64,000 nt of DNA from an uncultured Clostridium sp. (GCA_947575745.1 CANPOS010000003.1:18967-82966), one strand, 5' to 3'. Counted from the first letter of the stretch, positions 38,872 through 49,787 are shown. The notes: generated from the sequence alone by a model not told the origin. Translations and numbers: made by a program.

Positions 38872-39217
38872 TACTCTGAAACAGGAGAATACATATATAT
38901 AAAAGGAATTTTTGAAAATTAAAAGGAAATATTTCTAATAGATTATTTATATAAAAAATGAGATGTTTAAAATATATAAATAATAGTTGAAAAAATAAAG
39001 TGACTATGATAATATAGAAATGATTAAAATATGTGCATACATAAAAATCAAACTGAAGCAAAATCAGTAGAAGATCCAGAACTATTAACTTGCTATCACT
39101 ATGGCAGAAGCTATTTGAATACCCAAGATGACATACTAGCATATTTGAATTTCAAATGTGCTAGTATAGCATAGAAGAATTAAAGCAAGTAAGAATAAAT
39201 TAAAGGAGGAACTAAAA

Positions 39218-40744
39218 ATGTTTTGTAAAAAATGTGGGAATGAAATTAAAGACGGAGATGAAAAATGTAACAAATGTGGCAACACTGTAAAAAATAAAAA
39301 GTGGAAAATACTTTTATTATTAGTAATTGCAATTATTATAATAGTCACTACTATTTTTGCAGTTACTTTATTATTAAAAAATAATAGTAATCAAAGTGTA
39401 GAAACTTCAACTAATGCAGAGAAAAATAAAGATGATAATGAGAATAAAAATACAGAATTTAATTCTTCTAGTGCTAACGCTAGTGCAAATGGGACTTCAT
39501 CAATAAGTTTTGCAACCTTAAAAGCAGATGACAAAAGTTTTGACAAAACCCAAAAAACTCTTATAGACTATTTTGACAATAATTATTTTGAATTTGGAAT
39601 TGCATTATCTCAACAATATCCACAAATATTTAAAGGTGCAAAAATTAAAACAAATGCTTCGATTGTTAAAGTATTAAAATCAACAGATACAGAATTTGAA
39701 GTAGTTGCTGTCCAAGAAGGAGACCTTTTAGCAGCTGATATATATACTGGTGAACAGACAATATTAAGTAATGGAAATGTAAAAAATGTTGATGAATATA
39801 GTGAGAATGAGTTGATGATAATAAAAGGTCCTCAATTAAATAAACGCTTGACAAAAGGAGATGCAATTACTTTATATGGTAGATATAATAATGTAGAAAC
39901 TTTTGAAATAGACGGAAAAAGTTACATTTTACCAGTTATTGATACTATAAATATTATACAATTAAGTAATGGAAATAAAGATGGAAATTATAGATTTAAT
40001 TTAGATACTGCTAAAACAGTTGCTGAATATATATTTGGAAAAGATATAAAAATAAGTTCACCAGCTAAAGGAGAGGACTATAATTTTGAGGCCTATTATA
40101 CATTAGACCCTTTTTATAAAATTACTTTAGATAACCAATCAAATGCAAATTTTAGTACCTTTAATATATATAGAACTTATGGATTAATTAGTTATAATGA
40201 AGTATCAAAAAATACAGTAAAAAACCTATTTATAGGTGCTGATTTCCAACATTATATTGTAAGTACTTATGATAAAAATCTGAAACATGTTTATATAGAC
40301 TATTTTGATAAAGATTTAAAAAAATTATGGAGCAGAGAGTTTGATTATAATTCTAGTGAAGTTATAAGTCCTATAGATTACACTTCAACTCAACTAGCAA
40401 TAGTAATAGACAATGACCTACACTTAATTAATTTGGAAACAGGAGAAGATATATTTGAGCCTGTTTTAGTTGGAACAAAAATAAAACTACATATGATGAC
40501 AGATGGAATTATATTAATTGGAAATGACAATAAAGATACAATAATGAAAGTAGGTTTAGATGGTAATATAATATTTAGAACAAATGGTAATACTAGGATG
40601 AGTGATATTGGCTATGCACAAACACAAATAGTTAATGGTAAAATGGTTATCTATCTTGAGGGAACAGATAAAGAAGGATTACCATATGATAAACATTTAG
40701 TGCTAAATAGTGATGGCTCAATTGAAACTTCAACAAATGAATAA
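39218..40744 (+). CDS. Zinc-ribbon membrane-anchored protein
   Basis: 508 residues: an N-terminal zinc ribbon MFCKKCGNEIKDGDEKCNKCG, one membrane helix (residues 30-53), a Ser/Asn-rich linker, and a large extracytoplasmic domain with beta-propeller-like repeats (LHLINLETGEDIFEP). Double-CxxC plus helix proteins are common in Clostridia; function unknown. GGAGG precedes the ATG. The gene lies between two copies of a 73-bp repeat, suggesting local insertion or duplication. Confidence 0.7.
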   Translation: MFCKKCGNEIKDGDEKCNKCGNTVKNKKWKILLLLVIAIIIIVTTIFAVTLLLKNNSNQSVETSTNAEKNKDDNENKNTEFNSSSANASANGTSSISFATLKADDKSFDKTQKTLIDYFDNNYFEFGIALSQQYPQIFKGAKIKTNASIVKVLKSTDTEFEVVAVQEGDLLAADIYTGEQTILSNGNVKNVDEYSENELMIIKGPQLNKRLTKGDAITLYGRYNNVETFEIDGKSYILPVIDTINIIQLSNGNKDGNYRFNLDTAKTVAEYIFGKDIKISSPAKGEDYNFEAYYTLDPFYKITLDNQSNANFSTFNIYRTYGLISYNEVSKNTVKNLFIGADFQHYIVSTYDKNLKHVYIDYFDKDLKKLWSREFDYNSSEVISPIDYTSTQLAIVIDNDLHLINLETGEDIFEPVLVGTKIKLHMMTDGIILIGNDNKDTIMKVGLDGNIIFRTNGNTRMSDIGYAQTQIVNGKMVIYLEGTDKEGLPYDKHLVLNSDGSIETSTNE

Positions 40745-40833
40745 TTTAAGCAATAAACTAAAGTTCCAAGCACAACTTAAATGCAAGGAACTTTTCTTTT
40801 TGTTATAAGAATAAGCTACAAAAGTAGTCTGAA

Positions 40834-40905
40834 ATAATAAATTATAAAAGGCTGACGGGAGTGGTAAAATACACCACTCCCGTCAAACCTTTTATCCCTT
40901 AATCG
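40834..40905. repeat. 73-bp direct repeat with terminator hairpin, copy 2
   Basis: Second copy of 38799-38871, differing by one substitution and one missing T. The hairpin terminates the zinc-ribbon gene and the mini-gene on the other strand. Confidence 0.75.
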
Positions 40906-41105
40906 CCTCCTTAAGCAGGGTATCGACCTTCAAGTTATCGGACATCGCCAGCAGATCCATAGCCTCATGGGAACTTCTGCCAGTTGATCAGTTTGGCGGT
41001 CTTAATCGCCTTATTGACCTCTTCCCGAAGAGTCTGGTCGACTTTCCATCTGTGAGTCAACCACCTTCCCGTTTCTGCCATGCGATCATAGAGAATGTTT
41101 GCCAT
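40892..41105 (-). pseudogene. GC-rich mini-gene, apparently frameshifted
   Basis: AAGGAGTG precedes ATG 41105. The first frame gives 46 residues (MANILYDRMAETGRWLTHRW ... REEVNKAIKTAKLINWQKFP) to TGA at 40965. The +1 frame then gives SSHEAMDLLAMSDNLKVDTL and LKEAIKG to TAA at 40892. KVDQTLREE and KVDTLLKEA look like repeats of one motif, so both frames look coding, but the change of frame lies near position 40970, not at the CGGG (41024-41027). Here CGG fits better as Arg. It is foreign-looking in codon use and probably not decoded properly. Confidence 0.45.
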
Positions 41106-41227
41106 AATCTGACACTCCTTTTTGTTTTTGCAAAGCAATATTTAGCTTTACATAAGTTAATTATAACACAAAAGATTACATAAATCAATTATGTAATCTT
41201 TTTTTATATGTATATCCTAAAATTTCT

Positions 41228-41641
41228 CTATTGATTGTCCATGTTACTTAAATTTTCTACTTGTTGTTTCCATTGTTCTACTGTTACATCATTTTCTTCC
41301 ATTAGCTTTTTTCCTTCATCCATAAGTTGTTGTACAGTTTTATTATAGATATTTTTATACATTATACTTTCGTCTTGTGAATTCATATATTCTTCACTAA
41401 ATCCATCTGTCATCATATAATACATACAAGCATATGCATAGTAATAAAGGTCATCTGCTTCTCCAAGTTGTCTTTCTAAGTCTTCTGTTACTTTTTCGTA
41501 ATTTTCTGCTGTGATAACTTCTTCTCTAATCTTAGAAGCTTTTCCACTATTTATTAAGAAAAATGCTCCTACTGCTAATATCACTACTAAAACTACTGCT
41601 AATACAATGTAAATTATCTTTTTGTTCTTTCCTTCATTCAT
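41228..41641 (-). CDS. Small membrane-anchored protein of unknown function
   Basis: 137 residues: basic start, one helix (YIVLAVVLVVILAVGAFFLI), then an acidic helical extracytoplasmic part rich in Tyr and Met. No family recognised. A ribosome binding site GAAGGAGG lies upstream. Monocistronic. Confidence 0.6.
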   Translation of the reverse strand: MNEGKNKKIIYIVLAVVLVVILAVGAFFLINSGKASKIREEVITAENYEKVTEDLERQLGEADDLYYYAYACMYYMMTDGFSEEYMNSQDESIMYKNIYNKTVQQLMDEGKKLMEENDVTVEQWKQQVENLSNMDNQ

Positions 41642-41715
41642 GAAAATTTCCTCCTTCTATTTAATATAAATGAAGTATATTACAATTTATGACATAAGTC
41701 AACCTATTATTTCCA

Positions 41716-43614
41716 TTATTTTATATTCTCTAGAACTTCAAAAAATGTTTTTTCTACTCCTCTTGCTATACTCTCTGCATCAAGCTCATACTTTTTCTCT
41801 ATTTCAGATACACTTCCATGTTTTACAAACTCATCTGGATATCCAAACTTTTTTAATTTTATATTATTATTAGCATTTGCGTCATTTATCACTTCCTCTA
41901 CTGCATCTCCGAAGTCCACCTTGTAAAATATTATCTTCTATTGTAATTACTTTCTTAGTTTTTGCAATAGAATTAAATATTACATCTTTATCTATTGGTT
42001 TTAAGAATCTTGCATTTATTACTTCTACACTTTTTCCTTTTTCTTCTAAAATATTTGCAACCTCTACTGCTCTTTCTACCATTTTTCCTATAGCTATTAT
42101 ACTTAAGTCACTTCCAGTTTTTAATATCTCTGCTTGTCCTAATCTAATATCCTGACATGTATCAAATTTTATCTTTCCCTCTCCTCCTCTTGGGTACCTA
42201 ATAACTACTGGTCTATTAAGTTTTACTGCAAATTCCAACATTTCTTCTAATTCTTTAAAATCTTTTGGTGCCATTACTGTAATATTTGGTATCATAGAGA
42301 AAAATGATAAATCGAATACTCCTTGATGTGTTTCTCCGTCATTTCCAACTATTCCAGCTCTGTCAACACACATTACTACTCCAAGGTTTTGTATACATAT
42401 ATCATGTATTACTTGATCAAATGCTCTTTGATAAAATGAAGAATAAATTGGTACTACTGGTATCATTCCATTTTTTGCAAGTCCTGCTGCAAAACCTATC
42501 GCATGTTGCTCTGCAATTCCCACATCAAAGGTTCTTTCTGGTAATTCTCTTGCAAATGCTGTAAGTCCAGTTCCATCCTTCATTGCTGCTGTTATTGCAA
42601 CTATTTTGTCATTCATTCTTGCCATTTTTAATAATTTATCTCCAAATACCTTTGAATAATCTGTTGATTTCTCTTTTTTGCTTTCTCCTGTTTTTATATC
42701 AAAATTTGATGCACTGTGAAATTTGTCTGGATTTTCTTCTGCTGGTTTGTATCCTTTTCCCTTTTTTGTTACTACATGTATCAATACTGGTCCTTCTAAG
42801 TCTTTACTTATTCTTAAAATGTTTTCTAACTTATCAATGTCATGTCCAGCTACTGGGCCTAAATACTTAAATCCTATATCTTCAAAAAGCATATTAGGTA
42901 ATAATAATTGTTTTATACTATACTTTATTTTTCTTATAAATCGTATAATTCTATTTCCACCCTTAGGTAGCATTGTGACTATCCTCTTTACACAGTCACT
43001 TGACTTTTTGTAAAATTTCCTAGTTCTTGCTTTGCTTAAGAACATTGATATTCCTCCAACATTCTTAGATATACTCATTTCATTATCATTTAATATTACT
43101 ATTAAATTTGTTTTCATAGCTCCTGCATGATTTAATGCTTCTAATGCCATTCCTCCTGTTAACGCTCCGGTCTCCTATTACTGCTATTATATGTTCTTTT
43201 TTTTCTTCTCCTTTCAAGTCTCTTGCAATTGCCATTCCAAGTGCTGCTGAAATAGATGTACTACTATGTCCTGTGTCAAAACTATCGTATTCTGATTCTA
43301 TTTGCTTTGGAAAACCTGCCATTCCTTCAAATTGTCTTAATGTTGGCATTTTATCTTTTCTTCCTGTTAAAATTTTATGTACATAACTTTGGTGGCCTAC
43401 ATCCCAAACTATTTTATCAAATGGTGTATCAAAAACACTATGTAGTGCTATTGTTAGTTCTACTACTCCCAGATTAGAAGCTAAATGCCCTCCTGTTTTT
43501 GATACTGTATTTATTATTAATTCCCTAATATCTCCTGCAAGTTCTTTTTTTTCTTTTATTGTTAATTTCTTTAAATCTTTTGTACCGGTTAACTTTGTCT
43601 AAAATTTTTGCCAT
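41716..43614 (-). CDS. dxs: 1-deoxy-D-xylulose-5-phosphate synthase (three CGGN sites)
   Basis: 631 residues; first enzyme of the MEP isoprenoid pathway. [38 protein letters not shown] site [15 protein letters not shown], transketolase half with [15 protein letters not shown] and the C-terminal [15 protein letters not shown] at 43585-43587 and CGGA at 43167-43169 and 41909-41911 restore VNGTKDLKK, GDGALTGG (the TPP/Mg motif glycine) and GLGDAVEE. Start ATG 43614. Confidence 0.95.
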
Positions 43615-43709
43615 TTTATCTTATCCCTTCCTTAAGATGTAAATCATTTTTATAACAATATCATACCATAAAAATAAGGCGTATGCAACGCCCTATTATA
43701 TATCTAACT

Positions 43710-44367
43710 TTACATTTTTCTAAATACACCAGCTACTTTTCCAAGTATCTTACAGTCTGGTACAATTATCGGATCCATTGTAGAATTTTCTGGTTGAAGT
43801 CTAATATGATCTTTTTCTTTGTAGAATGTTTTTACTGTTGCCTCGTCTTCTATCAAAGCTACAACAATTTCTCCATTATTTGCTGTATTTTGTTTTTTTA
43901 TTAATATGTAGTCTCCGTCTAGTATTCCAGCCTCTATCATGCTTTCCCCTCTTACTGTAAGCATGAAACTTTCTGAATTACCAACAAAATCTATTGGTAT
44001 TGGGAAAGTATCTGTAACATTTTCTACTGCAAGTATTGGTGCTCCTGCTGTTATTTTTCCAATTACAGGTACTTCTACTAATTCCTTTGAAGTATAAAAA
44101 TCTTTTTTATTGTCTAGTTCTTTCTTTCCTTCTCCGCCTTTTAATAGTCTTAAAGTTCTTCCCTTTTGATTTTCTTTTTTAATATATCCTTTTTGCTCTA
44201 ATTTTGCTAAATATCCATGTACTGTTGCAGTAGATTTAAGTCCTACTGATTTTCCTATTTCCCTTACAGAAGGTGCATATCCGTACTTCTGCTATTTGTT
44301 TTTCAATGCATTTTAAAATTGCTTTTTCTCTTTTATTTAATTCAACTGTGCTTTTTTTTCTCCCCAC
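43710..44367 (-). CDS. lexA: SOS repressor LexA (one CGGN site)
   Basis: 218 residues: winged-helix domain, cleavage site [16 protein letters not shown] (Ala-Gly), catalytic Ser in [15 protein letters not shown] and Lys in AALIEDE...TVKTFY context. CGGA at 44281-44283 restores [17 protein letters not shown], the recognition helix region, so without the +1 event DNA binding is lost. GTG start at 44367 after GAGGAGTG. Divergent from spoVB across 125 nt. The SOS response would therefore depend on CGGN decoding. Confidence 0.93.
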
Positions 44368-44492
44368 TTTTATCACTCCTCATATTATTTGTTAAAATAA
44401 TATCACAAAAACAAATAGTTGTCAAACAAATTTTTGATATTTTACTTATATTTTTATGACATATTATTTTTTACTTTTAATAAATTTATATT

Positions 44493-46016
44493 ATGAGTAG
44501 GATAAAACTTTTTTTATTTAACACAATAATTTTAACTGCTACCTCTCTTTTTATGAGCTGTATTAATATTTTCTTTGATATATATATTGCTAATAAGCTT
44601 GGAAGTGAAGGTGCACGGTATCTTTGAGCTAATTATGTCTGTTTATACTTTTGCAATTACTTTTGCAAATTCAGGCATAAGTCTTGCTGCAACTAGAATT
44701 GTTGGAGAGGAACTTGACGGAAATAGTGGAAGACGGTATAAAAGTTGCAATGAGAAAATGTATAGTGTATAGCCTTTCTTTTGGTGTTATTGCCTGCATT
44801 TTCTTTATTTTGTGCGCTCCTTACCTTTCTTCTGTATTATTGCATGGTAAAATTACTTCTATGCCAATTTATGTTATGGCTATGGGACTTCCTTTTACTT
44901 CCCTTACGACTTCTTTAAGTCGGATATTTTACTGGTGTTAGAAGGGTTTCTAAAACATCTTTAAGTAGGATTTTAACTATGACTATTCAAGTTGCTTTAA
45001 CTTGCTTTTTCTTATATGCCATGCCTTCTTCTGACTTGAATGTTGTCTGTACATATTTAATGCTTGCAAGTGCTGTTTCTTCATTATTTGAGTTTATATT
45101 TACATATATTTTATACTTATTAGACAGGAGAAAGATTTCTGGAATTAGTTCTAATTCCTCTAATAATTTCTTAAAAAAAATCTTAAGAATTGCTTTTCCT
45201 GTTGCTATTACTTCATATATACGTTCTGGCCTTTCGACATTAAAACAGCTTTTAATTCCTTTTAGCTTAGAAAGGCATTCTTCTAATTGTGATGAAGCTT
45301 TATCACAATATGGACTTATTAATGGAATGACTATGCCAATTATCATGTTTCCTTGTATTATAATTACTTCATGTGCTAATCTTTTGATTCCTGAATTTGC
45401 AAGGTATAATATAAAAAAAGATTTTAAAAGAATGAATCAAGTAATTGTTTTTATTTTTAAGTTTACCGCTTTTTTTAGCATTTGTGTAATTGGAATATTT
45501 TTAACTTTCACAGAAGAAATCTGTTATCTGGTATATAATAATCTTGAAATTTCAGAATTTTTACTTATTCTTTCTCCTTTGATTATTTTAATATATCTAG
45601 ATAAGATTATTGATGCTATGCTTAGAGGGCTCGATAAGCAAGTTGGAGTTATGTTTTGCAATATTTTTGATTTGTTTATGACTATTGTACTGATTTATAC
45701 TCTTGTTCCAATATATGGAATATATGGTTATTTAGCAATTATTGCTATTAGTGAAATACTAAATTTTACAATAAGTCTTATTCAATTATATAAAGTTACT
45801 AAGTTTAAATTTGATTATATTTCTTATGTAATTGTTCCGACATTATTAGTTTTTGCGACTAAGTTTTTATTTGATAGTATTGATAATTATATTGAATATG
45901 ATACTGGATTTGTGGTTTTTAAGATTTTGATTTTTGTTGCAATTTATGTGGTACTTCTTGCAAGCTTTAATATATTTAAGTTTATAAGAAATAAAAGAAT
46001 TGTTGTTTTTAAATAA
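44493..46016 (+). CDS. spoVB: SpoVB-like polysaccharide/lipid flippase (three CGGN sites)
   Basis: MATE/MVF-type protein of 506 residues with about 14 membrane helices, like stage V sporulation protein B, which acts in cortex synthesis. CGGT at 44616-44618 and 44734-44736 and CGGA at 44921-44923 restore GSEGAGIFELIM, GRGIKVAMRKC and SLSGYFTGVRRVSK. The three fragments of triplet reading each lack most helices. Confidence 0.92.
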
Positions 46017-46017
46017 A

Positions 46018-46147
46018 TAAGAGAATATATAAAATTTATTTGTTCCTTGTTGGTCGTCTCGCAGAAATTGTAATAGCAAAGCTATAACAATTTCTAAGCT
46101 CGCTCCCATGCTACGCGGAACTGCATAAATTTATATATTCTCTTATT
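46018..46147. repeat. Hairpin element C
   Basis: Between the convergent spoVB and TSCPD genes. Arms AATAAGAGAATATATAAA and TTTATATATTCTCTTATT enclose a core with its own stem (CAGAAATTGTAATAGC, GCTATAACAATTTCT) and CGCTCCCATGCTACGCGG. Probably terminates both genes. Confidence 0.6.
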
Positions 46148-46166
46148 TTATATTAAAAAATATTTT

Positions 46167-46418
46167 TTATATTTTTGCTTTAATTTCTTCTAATGCTTTT
46201 GCTAGCTGATCTGGGCAAGATGTTCCTCTAACTCCACATGGAATCCCTTTTAGTAAATTTATAACTTCGTCTATTTTTTTACCTTCAACAAGTTTGCTAA
46301 CTCCTACTGTATTTCCTGGGCATCCTCTTACTATTTTAACGCTTTTTATTATATCTCCGTCTACGTTTATTATCATTTCACTAGAACATACACCTTGTGG
46401 TTTAAATCTGTATTCCAT
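46167..46418 (-). CDS. TSCPD domain protein (TIGR03905)
   Basis: 83 residues with Cys in GVCSSEM, RGCPGNT, IPCGVRGTSCPDQLA: the TSCPD pattern named for its C-terminal motif, also seen at the end of some ribonucleotide reductases. The stand-alone form is common in Clostridia. It may bind metal or zinc. Follows the sortase gene by 18 nt in the same direction. Confidence 0.85.
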   Translation of the reverse strand: MEYRFKPQGVCSSEMIINVDGDIIKSVKIVRGCPGNTVGVSKLVEGKKIDEVINLLKGIPCGVRGTSCPDQLAKALEEIKAKI

Positions 46419-46436
46419 TTATGTTTTCCTCCTTAT

Positions 46437-47102
46437 TTAAACTTCACGAGCAAGTATAATAATTCTTGCACTATTATCATTATCTGTACATGTAGAAAGT
46501 GTAATTTCTCTCTTTCCTGCTGTATCTCTATTATAAAATGTTGTATCTGATGCTTTCGCTGTAAAGTTTCTATAAACTTCATAAGTTATTTCTGTTCCAC
46601 TTGTGTCCTTTATATAAATTTTATCTCCATTAGATAGCTTATTCAAATTTGAGAAAAATAAACCATTTTTATAGTTGTGTCCTTGTATAACTGTATTTCC
46701 TACTTGATTTATTCCAGGTCCACAAAGATATGCTAATGCAATTTTTAATGATTTAACAGTAACTTTTTCAAGTATTGGATATTGTATATTTATTGCTGGA
46801 ATAGACATTGTTCCAACAACTTTATATCCTCCATATTCTAAAGTTGTTCCTGTTTGATTATCATATATAGAATTTCCATTGTTTCCATCTCCAAGTGTTA
46901 CATTGCTACCTGTATCATCTGGTTTTGGATTAGTTACATTTCCTGTATTCTGTTCAAAATTCTTTATCACTTCACCTGCACTTGCATCTATGTAATATTT
47001 ATTATATATTGAATATCCAAAATATCCAATTATTCCAATTATCGCAATTATTGCTACTACTAAAATTACTGTAAGTAGTGTATTAAATTTACTATTAAAC
47101 AT
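46437..47102 (-). CDS. Class D-like sortase
   Basis: 221 residues: one N-terminal membrane helix, an Asn/Gly-rich linker, and a sortase domain with VIQGHNYKNGLFFSNL (His) and REITLSTCTDNDNSARIIILA (Cys, Arg). Similar in layout to the sortase at 19744, so the strain has at least two envelope transpeptidases. Confidence 0.87.
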   Translation of the reverse strand: MFNSKFNTLLTVILVVAIIAIIGIIGYFGYSIYNKYYIDASAGEVIKNFEQNTGNVTNPKPDDTGSNVTLGDGNNGNSIYDNQTGTTLEYGGYKVVGTMSIPAINIQYPILEKVTVKSLKIALAYLCGPGINQVGNTVIQGHNYKNGLFFSNLNKLSNGDKIYIKDTSGTEITYEVYRNFTAKASDTTFYNRDTAGKREITLSTCTDNDNSARIIILAREV

Positions 47103-47199
47103 ATTAAATCCCTTCTTTCTTAATTTGGGTTGTTTTTATCCATATATGTTTATTATAGCACATTTTTTAGGTTTTGTACATGCTATTTTGCATTAGAAA

Positions 47200-47535
47200 T
47201 TATAAAATTTTCTCACTTAATTTTTTCCCTGCAAGTATATGGAAATGTAAGTGATTAACTGTTTGTCCTCCATCTTCTCCACAATTTGTTATTACTCTAA
47301 ATCCTTTTTCATCAACACCTTGCTCTTTTGCAATTTCTTGTATAGCATTTATTAAGTCTCCTGATATTTCTCTATCCGCTTCCATAACTGATTTCACATG
47401 TTTTTTTGGAACTACAATTATATGAACTGGTGCTTGTGGATTTATGTCATTAAATGCTAAAACTTTATCATTTTCATATACTATACTTCCTGGTATTTCT
47501 TTATTTATTATTTTACAAAATATACAGTCTTCCAT
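47200..47535 (-). CDS. hinT: HinT-like HIT family protein
   Basis: 111 residues: CIFCKIINKEIPGSIVYEND and the triad HLHFHILAGKKL. Purine nucleoside phosphoramidase of the HinT group. Sixteen nt after alaS in the same direction, with AAGTTTGGAGGG upstream. Confidence 0.92.
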   Translation of the reverse strand: MEDCIFCKIINKEIPGSIVYENDKVLAFNDINPQAPVHIIVVPKKHVKSVMEADREISGDLINAIQEIAKEQGVDEKGFRVITNCGEDGGQTVNHLHFHILAGKKLSEKIL

Positions 47536-47550
47536 ATATTCCCTCCAAAC

Positions 47551-49308
47551 TTATTTTATTAATATAGCCTTAATACGTCTAACTCCAGCTGAAGATGCTT
47601 CTTCTTTTTTTATTTTAAATGTTCCTAAAACTCCAGTATTTGTGACATGTGGTCCTCCACATATTTCTTTACTAAAGTCTCCTATTGTATATACTTTAAC
47701 TTTATCTCCATATTTATTTTCAAATAGTCCCATTGCTCCTGATTTTTTTGCTTCATCATAACTCATTTCTTCACATGTAACTGGTAAGTCTTTTTGTATT
47801 TGTTCATTTACTATTTTTTCTACTTCTTCTAGTTCTTCTTTTGTTACTTTTTGTGGATGTGCAAAGTCAAATCTTAGTCTTTCTTGTGTTATATTTGAAC
47901 CTTTTTGTGTCGCATGTTCTCCTAAAACTATTTGAAGTGCTTTGTGTAATAGATGTGTTGCTGTATGATAAGCAATTGTTTCTTCTGTTTGGTCTGCTAA
48001 TCCTCCTTTAAATTTTTGCTCTGAACCTATTCTTGACTTTTCTTGGTGCTCTTTAAATAGTTTATCAAATGTTTCTAAATCTACTTTAAAGCTATTTTCA
48101 CTTGCAATCTCTTTTGTAACTTCTGGAGGAAATCCATAAGTTTCATATAGTCTAAATACAGTTTCTGCTGAAAGTGTACTTGAATTCTTTTCTCTTAGTT
48201 TATTTAATTCTTTTTGTAGTTCTCTTTCTCCGTTTTCTAGAGTTTTTGCAAATTTATTTTTTTCTTCTATGATTGTATTTACTATATTTTCTTTATTTTG
48301 ATTAAGTTCTGGGTACATTTCTTTTAGTACTTCCATGTTTAGGTTTATTAATTCTGGTAATAAATTCAAATCTATTTGTAGTTTATTTAAGTGTCTTATC
48401 ATTCTTCTTATTAATCTTCTTAAAATGTATCCTCTATCTATATTGCTTGGTTTTCCACCGTCTGCAATTATCATCATACTTGATCTTAAATGTTCTGCAA
48501 CTATTCTTCTACTTTCTATACTATCATTTTTTGCAAGTTTTGCAAGTTCATCCATTACTGGTTTAAATATTTCTGTGTCAAATGGTGTTTCTTTTCCTTG
48601 CAAAAGCATATTCATTCTTTCTAGTCCAAGCCCTGTGTCTACATTTCTTTGTTTTAACTTTGTATATGTTCCATTAGGATTTTTATAATATTCCATAAAT
48701 ACATTGTTCCAAATTTCTACATACTTTCCACAACTACATGAAGGATTACATTTATCAGAACATGCTGGTTTTCCTGTATCATAAAAGATCTCTGTATCTG
48801 GTCCACATGGTCCTTCGTCCCCTGCTATCCACCAGTTATCATCTTTTCCAAAATAGTATATTCTTTCTTCTGGCATTCCTACTTCTTTCCAAATTCTTGC
48901 TGTTTCTTCGTCTCTTGGTGCATCATTGTCTCCTGCAAAGCATGTTACTGATAGTTTTTCTATTGGAATATTAAGTTCTTTTGTTAAGAATTCCATACTA
49001 TATCTTATAGATTCATTTTTAAAATAGTCTCCTAAAGACCAATTACCAAGCATTTCGAAAAATGTTAAGTGTCTATTGTCTCCAACTTCGTCTATATCTA
49101 CTGTTCTTAAGCATTTTTGATAGTCTGCAAGTCTTGTTCCTTCTGGATGTTTTTCTCCTAATAAGTAAGGCACAAGTGGATGCATTCCAGCTGTTGTAAA
49201 TAATACTGATGGATCGTTTTCTGGTATTAATGGAGCACTTGGTATGATTTTGTGTCCTTTTTCTTTAAAATAGTTTAAAAATTTATTTCTAATTTCTATT
49301 GCAGTCAT
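47551..49308 (-). CDS. alaS: Alanyl-tRNA synthetase, short form without C-Ala domain
   Basis: 585 residues versus the usual 870 or so. Catalytic domain (FTTAGMHPLVPYLLGE, GDEGPCGPDTEIFYD), tRNA-recognition middle domain and the editing domain (HTATHLLHKALQ, ICGGPHVTNTG) are present. The protein stops right after GVRRIKAILIK, so the C-terminal oligomerisation/C-Ala domain is absent. The frame is intact and the next gene follows at once, so this is a natural short form. No CGGN. Confidence 0.92.
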   Translation of the reverse strand: MTAIEIRNKFLNYFKEKGHKIIPSAPLIPENDPSVLFTTAGMHPLVPYLLGEKHPEGTRLADYQKCLRTVDIDEVGDNRHLTFFEMLGNWSLGDYFKNESIRYSMEFLTKELNIPIEKLSVTCFAGDNDAPRDEETARIWKEVGMPEERIYYFGKDDNWWIAGDEGPCGPDTEIFYDTGKPACSDKCNPSCSCGKYVEIWNNVFMEYYKNPNGTYTKLKQRNVDTGLGLERMNMLLQGKETPFDTEIFKPVMDELAKLAKNDSIESRRIVAEHLRSSMMIIADGGKPSNIDRGYILRRLIRRMIRHLNKLQIDLNLLPELINLNMEVLKEMYPELNQNKENIVNTIIEEKNKFAKTLENGERELQKELNKLREKNSSTLSAETVFRLYETYGFPPEVTKEIASENSFKVDLETFDKLFKEHQEKSRIGSEQKFKGGLADQTEETIAYHTATHLLHKALQIVLGEHATQKGSNITQERLRFDFAHPQKVTKEELEEVEKIVNEQIQKDLPVTCEEMSYDEAKKSGAMGLFENKYGDKVKVYTIGDFSKEICGGPHVTNTGVLGTFKIKKEEASSAGVRRIKAILIK

Positions 49309-49328
49309 TGTTTTTTTATCCTTTCTAT

Positions 49329-49787
49329 TTAGTTAGTAGAGCCGAAGCCACCTACACGTTCTCCCTCTGCTGTATCATTATCTGCTACTAAAAATTTCTC
49401 AAATATAGCTTGTCCTATGCAGTCGCCTTTCTTTATTTCTACGTCTTCTTCTTTTATATTATAAAATGCAAACATAATGTGTCCGTCATTATCAGGATTT
49501 CCATAGTAATCTGCATCTACTACTCCAATACTATTTGAAAGTATTAGTCCTTTCTTTTTTGGGTTTGAACTTCTGTTACATAATTTTAAATATTCGTCAT
49601 CTTGCATATATGCTTTTAATCCTGTTTTTACAAGTGTTGGGTTCATTCCCTTTTTAAATGTTGGTATTATTATATCTTCTGCCGCTTCTATATCATAACC
49701 TGCTGAATACTTTGTTTTACGTATTGGCATGTTTATTCCTTTATCTTCAAATCCTTTTGCTACTTCAAATCCTCTTTTTCTTTCCAT
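49329..49787 (-). CDS. dut: dUTP diphosphatase
   Basis: 152 residues with trimeric dUTPase motifs: SAGYDIEAAEDI, CNRSSNPKKKGL, GVVDADYYGNPDNDGH, KGDCIGQAIFEKF and the C-terminal arm RVGGFGSTN. Hydrolyses dUTP to dUMP. Upstream of alaS by 20 nt. Confidence 0.92.
   Translation of the reverse strand: MERKRGFEVAKGFEDKGINMPIRKTKYSAGYDIEAAEDIIIPTFKKGMNPTLVKTGLKAYMQDDEYLKLCNRSSNPKKKGLILSNSIGVVDADYYGNPDNDGHIMFAFYNIKEEDVEIKKGDCIGQAIFEKFLVADNDTAEGERVGGFGSTN

Noticed and set aside
44368..44492. LexA box between lexA and spoVB
   Set aside because: Some AAC...GTT pairs occur, but no clear match to the Firmicute consensus, so no operator is annotated.
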